Shown: positions 1-10,232, numbered from the stretch's first letter. The stretch: DNA of 64,000 nucleotides from Flavobacteriales bacterium (GCA_016703005.1 JADJCX010000005.1:1-64000), one strand, 5' to 3'. The notes: generated by a model not told the origin, from the letters alone. Made by a program: numbers and translations.

Positions 1-107
1 GCACCATCCGAGAATATGCCCTTCAATTCATAGCCGCCTTCTGTTCCACGTATCCAGAACCTGCCGCAATGAAGGTCCTCGCCACGTGTTGAACATGCCA
101 GATACAT
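1..107 (-). CDS. Possible partial gene at the left edge
   Basis: Reading the minus strand from an ATG at 107 gives an open frame of about 35 codons that runs off the left edge. The peptide contains RGEDLHCGRFW and GTEGGYEL, which look like ordinary protein, but I recognise no family. A competing minus-strand frame is also open for a short distance, so the call is weak. From about 108 to 371 I see no convincing gene or RNA; the short open frames there have unlikely compositions. Confidence 0.15.
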   Translation of the reverse strand, partial: MYLACSTRGEDLHCGRFWIRGTEGGYELKGIFSDG

Positions 108-371
108 CAAAGGGATACGAAGGCCCTTGATGCGACCTCTAAAAAGTGATGCTCGGTGTATGCGGTAGGCTGGGGAGAGATCGGATCGAAGGGTTGGCCG
201 TCAATAAGACAAATGGGAAGGGTTGAAGTCCAGCGTCGCATCGCGTGATGATGCTTCGTAAGAGTCGAACGGCACCACCACACCTGTGATGCTGATACCA
301 CTGCCGGGTCAATGGACTGACCTGGGCACCAAGGACGACAACACAGGCCACCGTGCCAAGCGGTTGTTTCA

Positions 372-3300
372 TCACTTTGAGAGTTGGTTCAGGATCCCCT
401 TCGCCGCCACCGGGATCCGCGTCCCCGGCCCACACATCAAAACACCCGGCCTGCTTCAGGAAGTCGTAGTCGTTCGGCGGGATCGCCTCCGGCCACCACG
501 AGGATGTCCGGTCGCTTGTAGGTCTCGCGCAGTTCTTTGATCACTTCTGGAACCAGGGTCTTGTGGCCACCGGCAAGGCTGCTGATGCCCAGCACATGCA
601 CGTCGTTCTCGATAGCCTGCTTCGCTACTTCCTGCGGCGTTTGGAACAGCGGACCGATGTCCACGTCGAAGCCGATGTCGGCGAAGCTGGTGGCGATCAC
701 CTTGGCGCCGCGGTCGTGCCCGTCCTGGCCCATCTTGGCTACGAGGATGCGCGGGCGGCGGCCCTCGGCTTTCGCGAAATCATCGGCGAGGCGCATGGCC
801 TCCTTCATCTCGGGATCCTGCATGCTTTCCGCTGAGTAAACACCGCTGATGCTGCGGATGGTGGCACTGTAACGACCAAAGGCTTTTTCCAAGGCGTCGC
901 TGATCTCGCCCAGCGTGGCGCGATGACGCGCTGCTGTCACGGCAAGTTCCAGCAAGTTCTCATTGCCCTTCGCTGCGCGCGTCAATGCGGCCAATGAGGC
1001 TGCAACATGTCCTTCGTCGCGCAAGTCTTTGATGATGCGCAAGCGTTCCACTTGCGACTCGCGTACGGAACTGTTGTCCACTTCGAGCAGTTCCATCTTC
1101 GTCTCGTCCTCCGTCACGAAGGCGTTCACGCCGATGATCCTGTCCTTGCCGGTGTCGATGCGGGCTTGGCGTTTCGCGGCGGCTTCTTCGATGCGCATCT
1201 TCGGCAGACCGGTCTCGATGGCTTTGCTCATGCCGCCGAGTTCTTCCACTTCCTTGATGCGCGCCCAGGCTTTGTGCACCAGTTCGTGCGTGAGGCTTTC
1301 CACGTAGTAGCTGCCGCCGAGCGGGTCGATGAACTTGGTGATGCCGCTGTTCTTCTGCAGGTAGAGCTGCGTGTCGCGCGCGATCTTGGCGCTGAAGTCC
1401 GTGGGCAGCGCGATGGCCTCGTCCAGCGAGTTGGTGTGCAGTGATTGCGTTCCGCCGAGCACGGCCGCCAGTGCTTCCACCGTGGTGCGCGCGATGTTGT
1501 TGAACGGATCCTGCGCGGTAAGGCTCCAGCCGCTGGTCTGGCAGTGCGTGCGTAACGCGCGGCTCTTCTTGTCCGTCGCGCCCACCTCGTGCAACATTTT
1601 CGCCCAGAGCATCCGGCCCGCGCGCATTTTGGCGACTTCCATGAAGAGGTCCATGCCGATGCCCCAGAAGAAGCTTTAGGCGGTTGGCGAACTCATCCAC
1701 CTTCATGCCGGCGGCCATACCGGTGCGCACGTATTCGATGCCGTCGGCCAGCGTGTAGGCGAGCTCCAGGTCCGCCGGTGCACCCGCCTCGTGGATATGG
1801 TAGCCGCTGATGCTGATGCTGTTGAACTTGGGCATCTTCTTCGCACAATAGCTGAAGATGTCGCCCACGATGCGCATGCTCGGTCCCGGCGGGTAGATGT
1901 ACGTGTTGCGCACCATGAACTCCTTCAGGATGTCGTTCTGGATGGTGCCTTGCAGGTCCTCGGACTTCACGCCTTGTTCTTCCGCCGCGACGATGAAGAA
2001 GGCCATGATGGGCAGCACGGCGCCGTTCATCGTCATGCTCACGCTCATCTTGTCCAGCGGGATGCTGTCGAAGAGGATCTTCATGTCTTCCACGCTGCTG
2101 ATCGCCACACCGGCCTTGCCCACATCGCCGGTTACGCGCGGGTGGTCGCTGTCGTAGCCGCGGTGCGTGGCCAGATCGAAGGCCGACGCTCAATCCCATT
2201 TGCCCGCCCGCGAGATTGCGACGGTAGAAGGCGTTGCTCGCTTCCGCCGTGCTGAAGCCCGCGTACTGCCGGATGGTCCATGGTCGGATGGCGTACATGC
2301 TGGCGTAGGGGCCACGCAAATACGGAGGAGCACCCGCGCCGAACTTGACGTGTTCGAGTTGCTCGGTGTCGATGCGCGTGTAGGAGGACTTGAGGGGGAT
2401 CTCTTCGCGGTTGGGGATGCCAGCTACTGGCTGTTGGCCATTGGCTGCTGGCTGGGCAGCGCCTTCCTGATTGGTCAGCGCCTTTGCGAGCGTGGAGGTG
2501 AGTTGTTCAGCGGTGTAGCTGCCGCCAATTGGATCCGCCACACGGCTCAGGAACGATTCATCGCGCAGCAGGTTGTGGATGTTGCGCACCACACGGCGTG
2601 CGAGGATGTCGCCCTCAGGAAGCGTTGGCGCGGGAATGGTGAGACCATCGCAGCCGCCGATGATCGCGCTGATGGCTTGGAGCGTGGCGCGAATGCAGTT
2701 GTCGTATGGTGCCTTGGTGTCGCTCGGATATGAGACTTCCGCTTGGATCCAGCAGCTGAATGAACCATGTTGTCCTGTGACGCCGCTGACTTCCAACGCC
2801 CATGCTTCACGCAAGGCCCTGATGCGCGCTGCTTCAACGAACAGGTCGTCGCCAAGCCGCACTACGAACTGAATACATCCTGCAGCGCGTCCTGACGGGA
2901 AGCCCATGGCAATAAGCCGCTCCAATTGGACCCGGCCTTGGGGAATTCCTTCAACCTCGAACAGCCGCACTGAAGGGAACTCGGCGGCGACATCCTTCAT
3001 GTCGGACGCATCCTGATCGTGCGGCAAACCGAAGCAGATGCTGACCTCGTTCGGCCGCACGCCTTGTCGCTCCGCTTCCTTGCGCAACCAGCGCATAGCG
3101 GCTGGCGTGCCATTGGTGAGTTGTAGGTCCACTCCGGCGAGCAGCACGTCCTTGAGGACGTTGGGCAAGGCACCGACATCACCTGAAACCCGAACGCCAT
3201 CGGCGCCGCCCATCAGCCCTTCAAGCAGTAGATCGTTCGCATCGGGATCGGAGGCGTCCACCGCGATGGTGCTGCGCCACTTGTTGCCATCGCGTTTCGA

Positions 3301-3480
3301 GCCACGTCGTTGATCGCCGACCACGGGTCCGTGATCGATGTGGTAGGGCTTCAGAACTGCGCTGCCCAGTGCAATGTCCAATGCAGAAGGTTCTCTGTCC
3401 TTGAGTTCCTTCCGCACCACCGCTTCCCATTGTTCCCAAGTTTCAGGTGGAAAAGCATCGAAGAGCCGTTCGTTCGCCAT
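372..3480 (-). CDS. mutB: Methylmalonyl-CoA mutase, fused small and large subunits, with four frameshifts
   Basis: This adenosylcobalamin enzyme interconverts methylmalonyl-CoA and succinyl-CoA in propionate metabolism. The first roughly 350 residues, starting MANERLFDAFPPETW, match the small (beta) subunit up to ADPIGGSYTAEQL. A 35-residue Q/P/A-rich linker follows, and then the large subunit begins at about the PPYLRGPY and RPWTIRQYAGFSTAE region. The B12 motif DGHDRG (in GQDGHDRGAKV) is present near the C terminus. Normally the subunits are separate genes. The reading frame shifts near 2182 and 1676 (one extra base each) and near 484 and 428 (apparently two bases missing each); family motifs resume in frame after each shift (FDLATHRGYD, SFFWGIGM, IPPNDYDFL, GTRIPVAAKG). 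This could be decay or sequence error. Corrected length is about 1036 residues. Divergent from slyD across 278 bases with no other gene seen. Confidence 0.8.
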
Positions 3481-3731
3481 TGCGGCGAAGATCGCCCGCT
3501 CAACGATCCGTGGTCGTCCGCGACCGGTCGTGCATCCATGTCCTCGTGAGTCGTTGGCCGATCGGAACGGCATGCTGGTGAGCGGATGAAGGACCGGGTG
3601 TGATGATCGCGACTTGAGGTGTTTGGATCGGCAAGCACTCCAAGAACTTAACGGATGATAGGCATGATGGCCCTCGTGCGACAGACGCAATGGGCTATGA
3701 ACAAGACGGCTTCCCGATCGCCGACGCCTGC

Positions 3732-3739
3732 TATTTTCG
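3732..3739 (+). promoter_or_regulatory. Putative -7 promoter element for slyD
   Basis: TATTTTCG followed directly by GCGCCC, 20 bases before the slyD ATG. It resembles the Bacteroidota TAnnTTTG element, and the same TAnnTTYG plus GC-rich start pattern recurs upstream of several genes in this window. No transcript start is known. Confidence 0.4.
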
Positions 3740-3758
3740 GCGCCCTTTCTGAACAAAA

Positions 3759-4229
3759 ATGCGCGTCAAGAACAATTCAGTGGTCTCGTTCCACTACACC
3801 CTCAGCGATGCCGATGGCAAGTTGCTGGATACTTCTGCCGGTAACGAAGCATTCGCGTACCTGCAAGGCGCGCACATGATCGTTCCGGGGCTCGAACAGC
3901 AAATGGAGGGTCGCGCCGTTGGCGACAAGTTCAAAGCAGTGGTTGAACCGGCCCATGGGTACGGCGAGTTCGATGCTGCGTTGTTGCAGCGCGTACCTAT
4001 CGACAAATTCGGCGACCAGAAGGTGCATGAGGGTATGCAGTTCCAAGCCGGTGGTCACGGTGTATTCACCGTGAAGGAAGTTGCTGATGGTAAAGTGCTA
4101 TTGGACGGCAATCATGCGTTGGCCGGTGTTACTCTACACTTCGACGTGGAGATAACGGAAGTCCGTGATGCCACGGCCGATGAACTCAGCCACGGCCATG
4201 TGCACGGGCCGGGCGGGCATCATCATTGA
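3759..4229 (+). CDS. slyD: FKBP-type peptidyl-prolyl isomerase, SlyD family
   Basis: A cytoplasmic prolyl isomerase and chaperone that helps proteins fold and, in some bacteria, delivers nickel. The 156-residue protein opens with the FKBP beta strand (VVSFHYTLSDADGKLLDTS), has the VPGLE motif around residues 42-46, GYGEFD at 67-72, and the insert-in-flap chaperone domain at about 70-120. The C terminus HGHVHGPGGHHH is a short histidine-rich metal-binding tail, much shorter than in E. coli SlyD. The ATG at 3759 gives the standard FKBP N terminus. It stands alone, convergent with the DinB gene downstream and divergent from the mutase. I am confident of the family; the metal role is inferred from the tail. 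Confidence 0.93.
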   Translation: MRVKNNSVVSFHYTLSDADGKLLDTSAGNEAFAYLQGAHMIVPGLEQQMEGRAVGDKFKAVVEPAHGYGEFDAALLQRVPIDKFGDQKVHEGMQFQAGGHGVFTVKEVADGKVLLDGNHALAGVTLHFDVEITEVRDATADELSHGHVHGPGGHHH

Positions 4230-4251
4230 CCGGCATCCCGGGTAGCCCTTG

Positions 4252-4821
4252 TCAGGCGCTTTTTGACATGAATTCAGCTTCGTTCTTCCGCATTTGCATC
4301 AGGTGACGCTTACCATGTTGCGCGAGGAACATCAGATACTCATACACGTCGATCTTCCCCAAGCTGTTCACGGACATGGTGGTCTTTGCCAAGATCCCTT
4401 CGCCATTGGGCAGTGCATCGAGCGTGGTCAGGCAGCGCTCCAATTGGGCATTCAATAGAAGCCGCACTTCGTCATTGGACCGCGCACCCTTTGGCTCCAT
4501 GTGCTCAGGCCTTATCCACGGGAAGGACCGATGCAGGCCGACCTCGGTGAGTTTGTCCTGTTGTGGCCGATAGGAGGCGAGCAATTCTGCCAGATCCATA
4601 GTCCCGGCTTGCCGCTGTGCTTTGGTTGCTCCCTTGTCGATGAGGATCAACAGGAAATGGTTCGTCAAACTGATATGCTCAAGGATCTGATCGATCGTCC
4701 AACCTCCTGCACCGGGCCGGAAGCCACGAAGAACGGGGTCGGCATCAAACCATGCATCGATCCCTGCGAACGTGCTCTTCAGCAGTTCGCGCACCTCTTG
4801 AATGAAGGCGTAGACTTCCAT
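4252..4821 (-). CDS. DinB family protein
   Basis: A member of the DinB/YfiT superfamily of four-helix-bundle, metal-binding proteins, whose characterised members include thiol-dependent transferases. With the ATG at 4821 it has 189 residues; an upstream start at 4896 would overlap ftsB and add a cysteine-rich segment absent from the family. The likely metal ligands are His49 (in QILEHIS) and His169 and His173 (in QHGKRHLMQM), the usual one-plus-two arrangement. Because bshB1 is present near 20 kb, a bacillithiol-linked transferase role is conceivable but not shown. It follows ftsB on the same strand with a gap of about 43 bases. Confidence 0.8.
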   Translation of the reverse strand: MEVYAFIQEVRELLKSTFAGIDAWFDADPVLRGFRPGAGGWTIDQILEHISLTNHFLLILIDKGATKAQRQAGTMDLAELLASYRPQQDKLTEVGLHRSFPWIRPEHMEPKGARSNDEVRLLLNAQLERCLTTLDALPNGEGILAKTTMSVNSLGKIDVYEYLMFLAQHGKRHLMQMRKNEAEFMSKSA

Positions 4822-4864
4822 GGTGTAAAGGTCGACGCGGTCGGGGAAATACAGCGAACTGTGG

Positions 4865-5173
4865 TCAGTCCTTCTCCGGCACGAGCACGAAGACATCCTC
4901 GTTCTTGCGCTTCATGTAGTAGCGCTCACGAGCGAATTTTTCCATCAGCGTAGGGTCGCCACTGAGTTCCGCAATGCGCTGCTGTGTGAGCGCGATATCG
5001 CTTATGTACCGGTCCTTCTCGTTCTCCAACTTGTGCAGCGCCCTGCGGTTCTTGTATGTCGTGAGCGCGTCGCTCTTATCGAAGAAGGCGATCCACACCA
5101 GTAAGAACACGGCGCTGGCGCCATAGCGGTTCCGCAACCAACGGGGTATGAAGCGAGCAAGTTTCCGTTTCAT
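4865..5173 (-). CDS. ftsB: Septum formation initiator, FtsB/DivIC-like
   Basis: A small bitopic membrane protein of the divisome that links cell-wall synthesis to cytokinesis. The 102-residue product has a basic N terminus, one transmembrane segment at about residues 18-32 (ASAVFLLVWIAFF), a coiled coil at about 38-72, and the typical C-terminal signature EKFARERYYMKRKNEDVFVL. Length and layout fit the family. Nearest genes are the DinB gene downstream and the GIN-domain lipoprotein upstream on the same strand. Whether it is the FtsB or DivIC equivalent cannot be told from sequence alone. Confidence 0.88.
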   Translation of the reverse strand: MKRKLARFIPRWLRNRYGASAVFLLVWIAFFDKSDALTTYKNRRALHKLENEKDRYISDIALTQQRIAELSGDPTLMEKFARERYYMKRKNEDVFVLVPEKD

Positions 5174-5257
5174 GGTGTGAAGGTCTTGGGCTGACCCGGG
5201 CGGAGCGAATGGTGCCGGAGCAAGTGTTCAACGATCGATCGTGCATCGGGGCACTGG

Positions 5258-5989
5258 TCAATCTCCGTGGATCACCGAGCCAGAACCCTCATCAGTTACC
5301 CCCAGAACGGGCGGGTCACTGTAATAGTGGATGTTACCGGCATCGTACACGGCGGCATAGAGCACCTCGCTCGGGGCCGTCCGGAAAGAACCGCTACCGC
5401 TGTTGTTGCAGTGGCTCTCGCGGTGTGTTTGCCCACGTACATCAATGTGCGCATACCCCCCGGAGTACAAGTAGAGCACATCCGCGCTCCCCGTCGCCAC
5501 CACATTGCCAGGGCCGGTGTGCAGGCCATACCAGCATGTGTCGGTCTCCAGTTTCAATTCCAAGGTCCCACTGCCTTGCCGTTGCTCGACCCTGAAGGTG
5601 GGTTGCACAATGGCATTGGTGCAGCGTACGTCGCCGCTGCCGGTGTACACGATGGTGCGCAAGCTGCTGCACTGCACATGCACGGTCACGCGTTCTTGAA
5701 GGTCGCGCACCCAGTTGCAGATCATATTGCTGTTGATCTTGAGCACGCCACCTTCGATGCTTGTTTCCACCTGCCCCAGCAGGTTGCGCCCGCCTTCAAC
5801 ACTGATGGCATCCACGCTGTCTTGGGTTAGCACCACATCGATCTTGCCCGCCAATTCCATTGTGTGGAAGGGTGAGGCGTCGCGTATCTCTGTCCGCACG
5901 GGTCCGGCGCTGGTCACGCAATCATCCCACTGGTCGTCCGCGCAGGACAACAGCGAGAGCACGGCTATGAATGTGAGCAGCTGCTTCAT
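5258..5989 (-). CDS. GIN-domain (DUF2807) lipoprotein
   Basis: A 243-residue predicted lipoprotein with lipobox LLSC (Cys16). Residues of about 40-225 form the repetitive beta-solenoid-like head GIN domain (DUF2807), with recurring G-S-G-D/N turns such as YTGSGDVRC, QGSGTLEL and NSGSGSF. The domain is common in Bacteroidota envelope proteins and has no fixed biochemical role. Its start overlaps the stop of the PagL-like gene by four bases (ATGA at 5986-5989), so the two are probably translated together. That places it in the outer membrane or periplasm next to a lipid A modifying enzyme, but a functional link is inference. Confidence 0.82.
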   Translation of the reverse strand: MKQLLTFIAVLSLLSCADDQWDDCVTSAGPVRTEIRDASPFHTMELAGKIDVVLTQDSVDAISVEGGRNLLGQVETSIEGGVLKINSNMICNWVRDLQERVTVHVQCSSLRTIVYTGSGDVRCTNAIVQPTFRVEQRQGSGTLELKLETDTCWYGLHTGPGNVVATGSADVLYLYSGGYAHIDVRGQTHRESHCNNSGSGSFRTAPSEVLYAAVYDAGNIHYYSDPPVLGVTDEGSGSVIHGD

Positions 5990-7065
5990 CGGAACCGGTA
6001 GCCGAAGCCGAGTTCAAAATGATCGGCTGTTGCCAAGTGCGTCTTCAGGGTGAAGTTCACCAGCCAACGCTGCCCGATCGTATGCCGGAAGCCGACACGG
6101 TTGAACACCATCCCGTCTTCGCTGAAGGAGTTGAAGACATATACGCCGGCCTGCCAAATAATGGTGAGCTTACGAAGCATGAGCCCACCGCCAACATGCA
6201 CCCCTGCCTGGGTAAGCGTGCTGGGCGGTTCTTGTCCGTCCTCTTGTGCGCGCTGCTCCAACGAAGTGTTGTGGAAGACATCAAGCCCTCCTTCCAGTTG
6301 GATCTTTCCACCAAAAGGTTTTGTTGCAGCGACCACCAGCGCATAGGCCATGTGTTTTCCGCTGTTCACGGGGAATGTCTCCTTGATGCCGACCGTGGCA
6401 TAGGCGAACAGCCGCTGTGGTCCGTTGGCGATGCCCCCGCCACGGAAGCCGGTCGTATCGGCCGGTTGCCGCGTACCGATCTCTCTGCGCACACTGAGTT
6501 GCACCGCAGGCAGGTTGACCCCGAGATTCGGTACTCGGAAAGCCCCATTGCTCAGGTGGTTGATGCCCAGCCCGACACCGATGCTCGTGCGTCCGAAGTG
6601 CCGACGGTATTCCAACCCCAGCAGCATATGCACGTTCACCGTGCTGCCGATCGCGTGGCCTTTGTAATTGGTCTCCTTGTCGAACGGGTGCGTTACCACT
6701 CCCAAGCCCCAACCGAAGCGGAGGTCGAGGCTTTGCCGGTCATCGAAAGTCAATGGGAGAAGCAGATATGGTGTCAGCGCGAACGCATTGCCCAATTCCT
6801 CTGCACGCAGATCAGCGGCGTAAAAAGACATGCCCCAACTCGGCGACTTGTATGAACGATGCCATGCCTGCCGCCCACTGACCACGCGCTCATAGTACAA
6901 CTCAATGCTGGGAATGTGCCCATCCACCATGCGCTTCAGGTTATCGTGGTGGGCGATCAAGTAGCCATAACCTGCACGCGCTCCCAGGTTGAAGTCGGCC
7001 TGTTGCGCGGCAACGCTCAAGCTTGCCATCAAGCATGCAGCCGAACAAAATCTCCACCGGTTCAT
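5986..7065 (-). CDS. Acyloxyacyl hydrolase / PagL-like lipid A deacylase
   Basis: An outer-membrane beta-barrel enzyme that in the PagL family removes the 3-O-acyl chain of lipid A. From the ATG at 7065 the protein has 359 residues with a signal peptide ending near VAAQQ (residue 22). The PagL signature INHLSNGAFRVPN puts the catalytic His at 170 and Ser at 172, with conserved Asn at 173 and 180; the expected acidic residue further on is not obvious. The protein is about twice the size of Pseudomonas PagL, with an extra N-terminal region and a C-terminal barrel extension ending in FGYRFR. It is first in a two-gene unit with the GIN lipoprotein and divergent from mazG. Confidence 0.75.
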   Translation of the reverse strand: MNRWRFCSAACLMASLSVAAQQADFNLGARAGYGYLIAHHDNLKRMVDGHIPSIELYYERVVSGRQAWHRSYKSPSWGMSFYAADLRAEELGNAFALTPYLLLPLTFDDRQSLDLRFGWGLGVVTHPFDKETNYKGHAIGSTVNVHMLLGLEYRRHFGRTSIGVGLGINHLSNGAFRVPNLGVNLPAVQLSVRREIGTRQPADTTGFRGGGIANGPQRLFAYATVGIKETFPVNSGKHMAYALVVAATKPFGGKIQLEGGLDVFHNTSLEQRAQEDGQEPPSTLTQAGVHVGGGLMLRKLTIIWQAGVYVFNSFSEDGMVFNRVGFRHTIGQRWLVNFTLKTHLATADHFELGFGYRFR

Positions 7066-7094
7066 GCTTCTTCGTCCCCATCCTTCGGGGGCGG

Positions 7095-7102
7095 TGAAAT
7101 TA
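7095..7102 (-). promoter_or_regulatory. Putative -7 promoter element for the PagL-like gene
   Basis: On the minus strand this reads TAATTTCA followed by CCGCCCC, 30 bases before the ATG at 7065. It fits the TAnnTTY plus GC-rich start pattern recurring in this window. Confidence 0.35.
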
Positions 7103-7157
7103 TCGCGGCAACCGGCAGCCCGGGAATCGGAACTTCGCTGCCCATACCACTTGCCCA

Positions 7158-7943
7158 ATGACCGCCGACCCTCGCGCCTCAGCCTTCCTCCGCCTATTGA
7201 AGATCATGGACGAGTTGCGCGCGCAATGTCCATGGGACAAGAAGCAGACGCTGGAAACGCTGCGCCCGCTCACCATTGAAGAGACCTATGAGTTGGGCGA
7301 TGCGATCCTGACGAACGACCTCGATGGCGTGAAGAAGGAACTCGGAGACATCCTTCTCCACATTGTGTTCTACGCCAAGATCGGCAGTGAGAAGAATGCG
7401 TTCGATATCGCCGATGTGTGCAATGCGATCTGCGACAAACTGATCCATCGCCACCCGCACATCTATGGCGATGTGAAGGTCAAGGACGAGGAAGAGGTGA
7501 AGGCCAATTGGGAGAAGATCAAACTGGCTGAGCGGGACAAGAACGGCGAGAAGCCCAAGAGCGTTTTGGATGGTGTGCCGCGCGGGCTACCGAGCATGGT
7601 AAAGGCCATCCGCGTGCAGGACAAAGCCCGAGGCGTGGGCTTCGACTGGGACCACCGGGATCAAGTGTGGGAGAAGGTGACCGAGGAACTCGCTGAACTG
7701 AAGCACGAGGTGGATGCCTGTTCAACCAAACAGGCGGATGAGTTGGGTGATCTGCTCTTCAGCATAGTGAACTATGCCAGGTTCCTGAACATCGATCCCG
7801 ACGAGGCGCTTGAACGCACCAACCGCAAGTTCATCCAGCGCTTCCAATACCTGGAGCGCGAGAGCGCCAAGGACGGCAAACAGATGGGCCACATGACCCT
7901 GGCCGAAATGGACGCTTATTGGGAGCGGGCCAAGGAGGAGTGA
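7158..7943 (+). CDS. mazG: Nucleoside triphosphate pyrophosphohydrolase MazG
   Basis: Hydrolyses (d)NTPs to monophosphates and pyrophosphate, cleaning the nucleotide pool and affecting ppGpp metabolism. The 261-residue length is that of tandem-domain MazG. The first domain carries EETYE (41-45) and ELGD (61-64), the metal-binding EExxE and ExxD motifs; the second domain repeats TEELAELKHE and DELGDLL. The linker VPRGLPSMVKAIRVQDKA is typical. The N-terminal CPWDKKQT motif confirms the start region. It is divergently transcribed from the PagL-like gene and followed after 75 bases by a secreted protein gene. Confidence 0.95.
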   Translation: MTADPRASAFLRLLKIMDELRAQCPWDKKQTLETLRPLTIEETYELGDAILTNDLDGVKKELGDILLHIVFYAKIGSEKNAFDIADVCNAICDKLIHRHPHIYGDVKVKDEEEVKANWEKIKLAERDKNGEKPKSVLDGVPRGLPSMVKAIRVQDKARGVGFDWDHRDQVWEKVTEELAELKHEVDACSTKQADELGDLLFSIVNYARFLNIDPDEALERTNRKFIQRFQYLERESAKDGKQMGHMTLAEMDAYWERAKEE

Positions 7944-8018
7944 TCCCTGACTTGTCCGGTCGGGTGCTTCGGTGCCGGTTCAACGAACTTCGCGGCCCAA
8001 TTCGGCGTCTTCCTCCCG

Positions 8019-10174
8019 ATGCTCTTTCCGATCACACTTCCTCTGCGGTCCATCACTCTGTGCGGAGCCTTGCTCTTGGGCATGCGTTCATGGGCGCAGT
8101 GCGTGAGCGTGTTCCCCTATGCCGAGGATTTTGAAGCCGGACCGGCATGGACAGCCGGCGGAAGCGGAAGCGATTGGGCTTGGGGCACGCCGAGCAAACC
8201 CGTCATAACAGGACCGGGCGGTGGTAACAACAGTTGGTGCGTTGGTGGCCTAACGGGAAGCTTCTACAGCCTAGGCCAGAGCAGCTGGTTGGAAAGCCCC
8301 TGCTTCGACTTCACGAACGTGCCGAACCCGTGGATCAGCTTCAAGGTCTTTTGGGAAACGGAACGGCAGTACGATGGTGCGAATCTTCAGTACAGCTTGA
8401 ACGGTGGAACATCATGGACGAACGTCGGGGCCTTTGGTAATCCTGTGGATTGCCTCAACGACAACTGGTACAACTACGCGACGATCACCAACCTTAGCGG
8501 TGCTACACCGAAGCACGGGTGGAGCGGTAGGGTGGGTGCTACCGCTGGAGCCTGCGTCGGTGGGTTCGGAAGCCAGCAATGGTTGGAAGCGAAACACTGT
8601 CTGTTGGGCTGTGCGGGTCAGCCGAACGTGTTGCTCCGCTTTCTTTTTGGAAGCGGCACAACGTGCAACAACTACGACGGTGTCGCGGTGGACGACATCT
8701 TCATCGACCAAGCACCGATCAGCGTTGACGCAACGGCGTTGCCATGCACCAGCGACACGGTGAACTTCACGAGTACCATTGTTGGTTGCGGGAACATCGC
8801 CGCATGGGATTTCGGTGATCCTGCGAGCGGCGCAGCGAACAGCAGCACATTGGCTGCTCCCATGCACGTCTTCAGCGGGCCGGGTGCTTATCAGGTGACA
8901 CTCACCGTATCCGGACCTTGTGGGATCACGGTGAGCGATGTTGTCGATGTTGTGATACTCGATGTCGTGGTGAATATCGGTGTGCCGCAGTGTGCCGGCT
9001 ATATCGTTGGCGGCATGGTAACCATCAACGGACCGCAAAACCAACCCGTGGTGACGTGGCTGCCCGGTGGGCAAACGGGTTTGCAGTTCGGAACACTTCC
9101 AGCCGGGAACTATTCCGTTGTGGTTTCTGATGCTGGCGCTTGCACCACCACGATCCCATTCACGGTGAATGAACCACCGCCGTTGACGCTGCTCATGTCG
9201 AACGACACTGCGATCTGCTCCGGTGATGCCGTGCTGCTGCAAGCCACACCGTCCGGTGGAACTGCTGGGTACAATGTGGCTTGGTCGCCAAGCGGGCCTG
9301 CGGTCTCGCCTTCCGCAACATCGACGTTCAACGCCATCGCGACGGATGCGAACGGTTGCATTTCTCCGTTAGACAGTGTCACTGTTACCGTCTTTCCGCC
9401 TGTGCAACCGCAGTTCTCCAGCTCCGCTCCCGAAGGCTGTGAGCCGTGGTGCGTCACCTTCACCGACGACACACCGGGCGCAGCGACCAGCGATTGGTCG
9501 TTCGGCGATGGAAGTGCCGGCGGTGGTAGCCCTGTTCAACATTGTTATGCGGAAGATGGTCTGTACACCGTTGTGTTGACCACCACTGATGCGAACGGAT
9601 GCAGCGGAACGCTCACCGAAACGGATCTGGTGAACGTCTTTGCTTCACCGGTTGCCGGCTTCCAGGCTTTTCCGCCGGTCGCCATCATCACCAACCCATC
9701 GTTCCTCTTCCTCGATGGGTCCTCGGGTGCATCGCAGTGGTCTTGGTCGTTGGGCGATCCTGATGGCAGCACATCAACGGAAGTATCGCCGGGGTTCACC
9801 TACTCGGATGTTGGCTGTTACACCGTGGAGCAGATCGTGGGGAACACGGAAGGTTGCTATGACACCACCAGTGTTGAGGTTTGCGTGGAAGGTGAGTTCG
9901 CGCTGTACGTGCCGGATGCCTTCACCCCGATGGCGATGGCGTGAACGATGGTTTCTTGCCGATCACCAGCGTGCGCCAGCCCAGCCTGTTCGAGTTCAAC
10001 ATTTTCGATCGCTGGGGCCAGCCGGTATTCAGTAGTGCCTCGGTCGACCAAGCGTGGGATGGCAAACAGACAGGCATCGAAACACCACAAGGGGTTTACG
10101 CTTGGCGCTTACGGTTGCGCGATAGCGAAAACCAAGTGCACAGTGCCCAAGGGCATGTTGTGCTTCTGCGCTGA
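8019..10174 (+). CDS. Secreted PKD protein with T9SS type B sorting domain, one frameshift
   Basis: About 718 residues after correction. Signal peptide to about residue 27 (GMRSWAQ). Next comes a jelly-roll region like MAM or CUB-type adhesive domains (residues 30-235, ending VAVDDIFI), then PKD-like modules with WDFGD, WSFGDG and WSLGD turns. The end is the gliding-motility-associated C-terminal (CHU_C, type B) domain: YVPDAFTP, FNIFDRWGQPVFSS, WDGKQTG, GVYAWRLRLRD. The first frame stops at 9944 because one base, probably G, is missing near 9929; adding it restores TPDGDGVNDG. The protein is predicted to be exported by T9SS, as a surface or secreted adhesin. It stands between mazG and the convergent maf. 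Its domain order differs from the 51-64 kb array. Confidence 0.85.
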
Positions 10175-10177
10175 GGT

Positions 10178-10232
10178 TGTCGCATCGAGGTGTCACTTCG
10201 AGCTTGTCGCATCGAGCGCAGTCGAGATGCGC
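10178..10232. repeat. Interspersed GAGCGCAGTCGAGA-type inverted repeat overlapping the maf 3' end
   Basis: The stretch contains two copies of TTGTCGCATCGAG and the palindrome-like CGCATCGAGCGCAGTCGAGATGCG core with a 6-bp outer stem. Very similar elements occur between genes in many Bacteroidota genomes. Here it supplies the last dozen codons and the stop of maf and lies just after the stop of the upstream secreted protein, so it may also act as a hairpin between the convergent genes. Confidence 0.5.

Noticed and set aside
4822..4896. Upstream start for the first DinB gene
   Set aside because: It overlaps ftsB and gives a Cys/Arg-rich segment not typical of the family.
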